From Sorghum bicolor (Eukaryota > Streptophyta > Magnoliopsida > Poales > Poaceae), in the NCBI RefSeq assembly GCF_000003195.3, contig NC_012873.2:66659615-66723614 (forward strand): a stretch of 64,000 nt of DNA, written 5' to 3'. Below are positions 59,263-64,000 of the stretch, piece by piece (position 1 is the first letter of the stretch; every line of letters starts with the position of its first letter). The position numbers were made by a program, and so were the translations under genes. Under the pieces are notes generated by a model. The model searched no databases and had not been told where the DNA came from. It saw nothing but the letters and a program-made list of their open reading frames with translations.

Positions 59263-61206
59263 TGAAAGCCCTAGTTTGGTTTTGGATAATTGATGAAACC
59301 CTAGTACTAACCTCTATACTAAGTGTGTAGACTAAATGAGGTTGGTACATACCAAGTGTTGGAGCAAGAGATGATCATGGTGATGACCACAAGGTGATCA
59401 AGTGCTCAACTTGAAAAAAAAGAAAGAGAAAAACAAAACCCTATGGAGATCAAGGCAAAGGTATTGCTTAGGGTTTTAGTTTTGGTGATCAAGACACCAT
59501 AGAGGGTGTGATCACATTTAGGATAGATAGCCGTACTATAAAGAGGGGAATTCTTTGGCTAAGCGGTTATCAAGTGCCACTAGGTGTCTTTGTTCATGTG
59601 CATGCATTTAGAACCTAGTGAGCTAACTTAACTCCTTCAAAGAAAATGTTTGCGAAAATGCTAACACACGTGCACATGTTGGTTTACACTTTGTGGTGTT
59701 GGCACACTTTGAGAAGGAGGTGGAGTTTGAAGGGTAGAGAGAGGATGGGTTCCTCTCTCCCTCCCGCCGAGCTTGCGAGGCGGGATTCGGCGCTTTTCGA
59801 GAAAACAAAGTGCATTTTTTTCTATTGCGCCGGTGGAAATTTTTGGAGAAGTCGCGGGAGTGTTTCTCGATGAGGAACACTCACCGAACGCTGGCTCAGA
59901 GGCACCGGACGCTGTGTCTGAGCGTCCGGTGTGCAGGCTGCCTGGCTCAGCTAGGGTTAGGCACCGGACGCCAGGCACCGGACGCAAGCTAGAGCGTCCG
60001 GTGGTCTGAGTCCGGTGTCCGCGCGTTTTGCAAACCTCTCTGGGTGTGAGTCCGGTGAGCACCGGACGCTCGGGGTGCGTCGGTGGCTCGCGTCCGGTGT
60101 CCCGCAGGTTTGCGGAACTCTCTGCGCATGAGTCCGGTGTGCACCGGACGCGTCCGGTGCTAACTTGCTCAACGTCCGGTGCACTGCAGGTGATCGTTAG
60201 ACTCTGACACGCGGCTGACGTTGGAGCACCGGACGCTAGTGTTGAGCGTCCGGTGCCACTTTAAGAGCGTCCGGTGACCCCGTGTTTTGCCCAGTGAAAG
60301 AGCCAACGGCTCTATTTGTTTGAGGGGCTATAAATACGTGTTTGGCCGGCTTGGGGCTCACTCTCTTGGCATTCTAACATACTTGACATCCTTGTGAGCC
60401 TAAGCAAACACCTCTCACTCATCTCCTTCATAGATTATACATCTTTGTGAGATTGGGAGTGATTCCAAGTGTATTTGCTTGAGTGATTGCATCTAGTGGC
60501 ACTTGGGGATCGATTTGGCTGCGGTTTTCTTGTTACTCTTGGTGGTTGCCGCCACCTAGACGGTTTGGAGCAGCGGAGGAGCATTGGCACGAGTTGGTGA
60601 TTGTTCGTGGCCATCTCCCGGTGATTGTGAGGGGTCTTGTACCTTCCCCGGCGGAGAGCCGAAAGGTAACTCTAGTAGATTGCTCGTGTCATTGAGTTAC
60701 CTCACTTGTGGGTAGGTTCTTGTGGTGTCCTAGTGAGGACGAGGTTCGTGCTACACCTCTTAGCCACCGAACCACCAAGTGTTGGTCGACACAACGGGGA
60801 CGTACTGTGCCGGCAAGCACGTGAACCTAGGGAGAAAAATTGTGTGTCTCCATTGTGATTGTTCATTGGATTTCTCCTGGTGATTGGACTTCTTTTTATT
60901 GATTGGTTCATCCCCTCTACGCGGCGGTATAAAGTTCAAACCATCTCTTTTACATTCCCGCAAACTAGAGTAGCTTACTTACTTGTATAGAAACTTTAAG
61001 TAGCTTTCTAGTGTAAGTAGTGACATAGCTCTTGTGTGCCTAGTGATTATATCAACTAGAATTGTTGGATAGGTGGCTTGCAAACACCCCATTAGAGCTA
61101 GAGCAAAAGCTTCGCTTTGTTATTTACTAACCTTTTGCTCTAGTGAGTTTGTAGAATTTTTAAATAGGCTATTCACCCCCCCCTCTAGCCATATTAGGAC
61201 CTTTCA
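59263..61206 (+). mobile_element. Solo LTR, 1,944 bp (probably Gypsy type)
   Basis: Begins TGAAAGCCCTAGTTTGG and ends TAGGACCTTTCA, so TG...CA termini with a TGAAAG/CTTTCA inverted repeat, and a perfect 5-bp target duplication GCATG on both sides (59258-59262, 61207-61211). No gag or pol sequence and no second LTR is present, so it is left from LTR-LTR recombination. A TATA-like TATAAATACG at 60330 fits an LTR promoter. Orientation is taken from that TATA. Gypsy assignment is by length and style only. Confidence 0.85.
59896..60276. repeat. Cluster of CACCGGACGC / GCGTCCGGTG motifs in the solo LTR
   Basis: In about 380 bp, CACCGGACG occurs six times and its complement CGTCCGGTG seven times, with three further TCCGGTG. 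At 60142-60159 the two meet as a perfect 18-bp palindrome CACCGGACGCGTCCGGTG. The cluster lies just upstream of the presumed LTR TATA box. Confidence 0.88.
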
Positions 61207-61645
61207 GCATGGTCCTCCATCTCGATAGTGGTGGTCACTTGACAGCGCCTCCCTTGTCGATGTCGCCTCTAACTGGTTCCATGGCCACCAGTTCCATGCT
61301 CGTGCCCACCTGCTCGAATTCCATGGCCACGGCACCGCGTGAGACCCGCTAAAGTGCGATGTCTCGTCCCGATTTCCATGGCTGCACCATCATGTGAGAC
61401 CCCACCCGAGTGCGCTGCACCCAAGCTCACTATGAGTGTTGCCAAAGAAGGTGAAGGGAACACTAGGGACGGTTGGCCAAGGCTTGGCTCCAGAAAAACA
61501 CCCAACTCCTATGTTTTTCTAGGGCCTGGCTAAGTCCCCCTAGGTGGATTGTTGGGGCCTAGCTATCATGCTTGTACAGCCAACCAAACAGGTTTAAGTT
61601 GGCTCCAGAAAGCTGGTCAGGAGATAGCCAGGTAACCAAACAGAC

Positions 61646-62429
61646 CCTATGTCGGTAGATAGTTGTTGCTAAAAAAGCAGATAACTAGCTTTCAAGATGC
61701 TTGATCCTAGATGGAAGTTTGAGAGATTCTAACAAATGGACGTTTGGGAGTTACGAGTGATTGTGCCAGCGGTGAGGAGTTTGTTGGGTGATAGTTCGGT
61801 AGATATGGAGCAATGGTTCGAGAGATAAATGTAAGGAGTTTCACAAGAGCGGATTTTGCCTTTAAAGGACAGAAGTCAAAATCAATGCCCATATATTAGC
61901 TATAAGCTCTACAAATTTATCAATAGGTAGACATGTTTGGTCTCTGGAGCCTCTGAATGGATTTTATAATTCTTATATCCTACTAAATAAATAAAGTCAG
62001 TGCTCCCCTAAAAATGGACGTTTGAGAAGAAAGTGGCCAGAGTTCCTTCTATCGTGTCAACCGGGTGCATGCTAACACAGAGTGGAGTGTCAGGTTCCCA
62101 ACTCTTGTGGTCAAGTACCTGAGTTGGTGGCTTTGAATCATGGTCCCATCGAATTACGCTGGAACACAAGACTGTTTAACTTAGCTGGAAGAGGCCGCAA
62201 GCAATTCCTAGTATGAGTTAATGTAGAAGATACACTAAGAGTTTAGAGGTATGCTAGCCCAAGTTTAGAGCGACTAGTCGTGGAAAACGACCCTCGACGA
62301 GATGTAGAAGAAGCCGGAGGCTTTGTCGATGAGTCTGAGTGGCTAGGAGCGGCAAGTGTCAACCGGTAGATCAACTATGGTTGGATCTGGTAAGAACGAC
62401 CCTCTGAATTGTTGAACCCAATTATAGGA
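61646..62429. other. Intergenic DNA before a LINE remnant
   Basis: No gene seen. The second half (from about 62100) could be badly decayed LINE sequence continuous with the next feature, but no block is convincing. Confidence 0.4.
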
Positions 62430-63110
62430 GGAAATTATGTGGAAACAACGATCTTGCATTGTCTGACTCACTGAGGGACCAGAATACACGCTTCTTTGCA
62501 TATGAGTGTGAATCAAAGAAAAAACAAAACAAAATATTTTGATTAATAAATGGTGATGACTTCACAGAATATGATGAGATGCTAATGTTATGACAAAATT
62601 CTATAGAAGCTTTATATGTCAAAAGGGACGACACGGATGGATCAGTTACAAGGTACTTGTTAAGTCACTATGGGGCAATGAAGATCAACTTGTAAAGTCA
62701 TTTAGTAGTGATGAGGTGAAGACTCGATATGTTCCCAACAAAGGCGTCTCGGCCGGATGGGTACCCAACTCATTTTTTCTAGAGGCGCAAGCATATCTAT
62801 GGAGAGGAGGTGTCCATGATTTTTTTACAGGCGTTGAGAGGGGATGACCTCGTAATCAACAAAGACGAGTATCATGCTCATTCCAAAAGTGGAGAAGCGC
62901 AATGAGCTTGATTAGCCTATGTAATGTGAGTTCCAAAATAACGTAAAAATGGTGGTCAATCATCTACGCGTTATTCCACCTAATGTAATTTTAGATGAGC
63001 AGTCTGTCTTTGTAACTAGCTGCTTAATCACAAATAACATTATTACATTTTATATGTGCTTGCATTACATGAAGAAAACGAGGGCTAAAGAGGGCATGTT
63101 CTATGCTCGG
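62430..63110 (+). pseudogene. LINE (L1-type) endonuclease-RT linker and RT fragment
   Basis: Across several frames: WKQRS, then NTRFFAYE-like, KKKNKIF, LMTKFYRSF, later KMVVNHLRVIPPNVILDEQS, FVTSCLITNNII and CLHYMKKTRAKEG. These follow the order of plant L1 reverse transcriptase (upstream linker, then RT block 1-2). Stops and frameshifts break it; it ends before the AYDRVEW block, which is the block with which the fragment at 46930-47215 begins. Confidence 0.82.
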
Positions 63111-63983
63111 ATTGGAGTAAGACTTTCAACACGGATGGGTAGAAATGATTATGAGAATGATAAATCAATTTTTCTAGTGTTGCTGAATGACCAAGTTAGA
63201 GGGTTTGAAACTTTGATACCCTATCCAACACACAAAAATGTGGCATAACAAGTCATTTTATCTAATTTGGTATGATATCTAATTGATAAAATGATTTGAG
63301 TTGTATATAATGATCACGGTGTTGTTCATACAAGGTCTCCGAATTGTGGGTAGCTCAACTAAATATAGCAATCAAGGAAGCTAAATAGGAACAAATAAGA
63401 CTTTCATATATTCATCAAAACATATCCCCCTCTCTCATATCGAGGCATTATTTATAGGATATTTTTTACAACAAGAAGACCATAATGCCCCCCATCCAAC
63501 CTAAATACCGAGAATATTCCTATGGGCAAGGGCATCATGATCCATTCAATATAAGGACATCATGGTCCACTCCACGACCGCTGAAAAGCAGGTAATGAAA
63601 CAGGCTAATAAGGTATATTTGGTTCCGCAGCTACCCCTCTAACTAGACTATATAAAGTCAACTTAAACATATTTGGTTGCCTGAACAAGCCTCCAAGCCA
63701 GTCTTGAGGAAGCCACCATTGGCATCTTAGTTAGGTTAATAGAAAAACATAGGAGCAGAGTGTTCCTACATAGCCTGCTTGCCTCATCTTTCATTGACGG
63801 TCACCATCGTATCCCTGTCGTCCAATCCTACGGCACCACAACAACGAGAACATCCCACCCTCCTCCCACTGCAACTTATGGCTGGGTTCGCTGGCGCATA
63901 TGGTAGGCTCACTTGGCATGGCGACGGACCCCCAAGATAGTGAACTCATGTGGTAGGGGCCCCATGGTAGTGGGTTTGCGCGG
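63111..63983. other. Intergenic DNA, no gene seen
   Basis: AT-rich to 63750, then a mixed GC part. No protein family, RNA gene or complete transposon is recognisable. Confidence 0.45.
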
Positions 63984-63985
63984 TG

Positions 63986-64000
63986 CAGGGGCGGACTCGC
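63986..64000. mobile_element. Possible hAT-type end cut by window edge
   Basis: GCAGGGGCGGACTCG at the extreme right resembles the CAGGGGCGGATCCAG end at 43697. Only 15 bases are visible. Confidence 0.35.

Larger units (their letters stand above)
58820..61645. mobile_element. DNA transposon remnant split by a solo LTR
   Basis: Outer ends GGCCTTGTTTGGTTACGCTG and CAGGTAACCAAACAGACC form terminal inverted repeats around GC-rich inner DNA (58900-59257 and 61212-61500). That inner DNA has no recognisable transposase; its short open frames match nothing known. The 1,944-bp solo LTR inserted in the middle. Confidence 0.6.

Noticed and set aside
58900..59350. Minus-strand frames as a captured gene
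   Set aside because: No recognisable domain; they lie inside a transposon remnant and end at the solo LTR.
60001..60200. CRISPR-like spaced repeats in the solo LTR
   Set aside because: Motifs are short, occur in both directions and at uneven spacing, and the DNA is plant nuclear.

Overview
This is nuclear plant DNA, most likely from a panicoid grass close to sorghum or sugarcane. That is inferred from several copies of a grass MITE family with GGCCTTGTTTAGTT ends, multi-intron genes with GT-AG junctions, GC-rich first exons and an AT-rich repeat background. Species was not tested by any search. No prokaryotic feature, operon, CRISPR array or phage is present.

Layout. Seven housekeeping-type genes could be read across their splice junctions in a continuous frame or identified as RNA: mitochondrial ribosomal protein uS15 (1953-3846, +), NatC auxiliary subunit NAA35/MAK10 (5794-14596, +, 16 coding exons), an ANTH-domain AP180/CALM clathrin assembly protein (20860-24437, +, 15 coding exons), U2 snRNA (44305-44502, +), VPS55 (47628-48602, -; first few codons not found), a VAMP72 longin R-SNARE (51858-53082, +) and proteasome ATPase RPT5 (53708-57211, -, 9 exons). 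An unrecognised gene (42796-43293, -) starts head-to-head with the U2 gene. Three of the proteins belong to membrane traffic (AP180-like, VPS55, VAMP72), but nothing in the sequence shows co-regulation; ordinary grass synteny is the simplest view.

Decayed and mobile DNA lies mostly between genes. 28.5-35 kb holds a frameshifted receptor-kinase pseudogene whose first splice acceptor sits in a triplicated 52-bp repeat, a plastid 23S rRNA fragment next to organelle-like DNA, and an S-domain receptor-kinase fragment split by a hAT-type MITE. 35397-40346 is a young, nearly complete Copia element (225-bp LTRs with 3 differences, 5-bp target duplication) with one in-frame stop and one frameshift. 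57.5-61.6 kb holds a 940-bp palindrome, a MITE and a 1.94-kb solo LTR inserted in an older DNA transposon. LINE reverse-transcriptase remnants lie near 47 kb and 62.4-63.1 kb.

No clearly new biological system was found. The most useful leads are the shared U2/unknown-gene promoter and the U2 Sm-site variant, the triplicated splice acceptor, the motif cluster in the solo LTR, and the large palindrome. Exon borders come from reading GT/AG sites and checking that phases add up; they have not been tested against transcripts.
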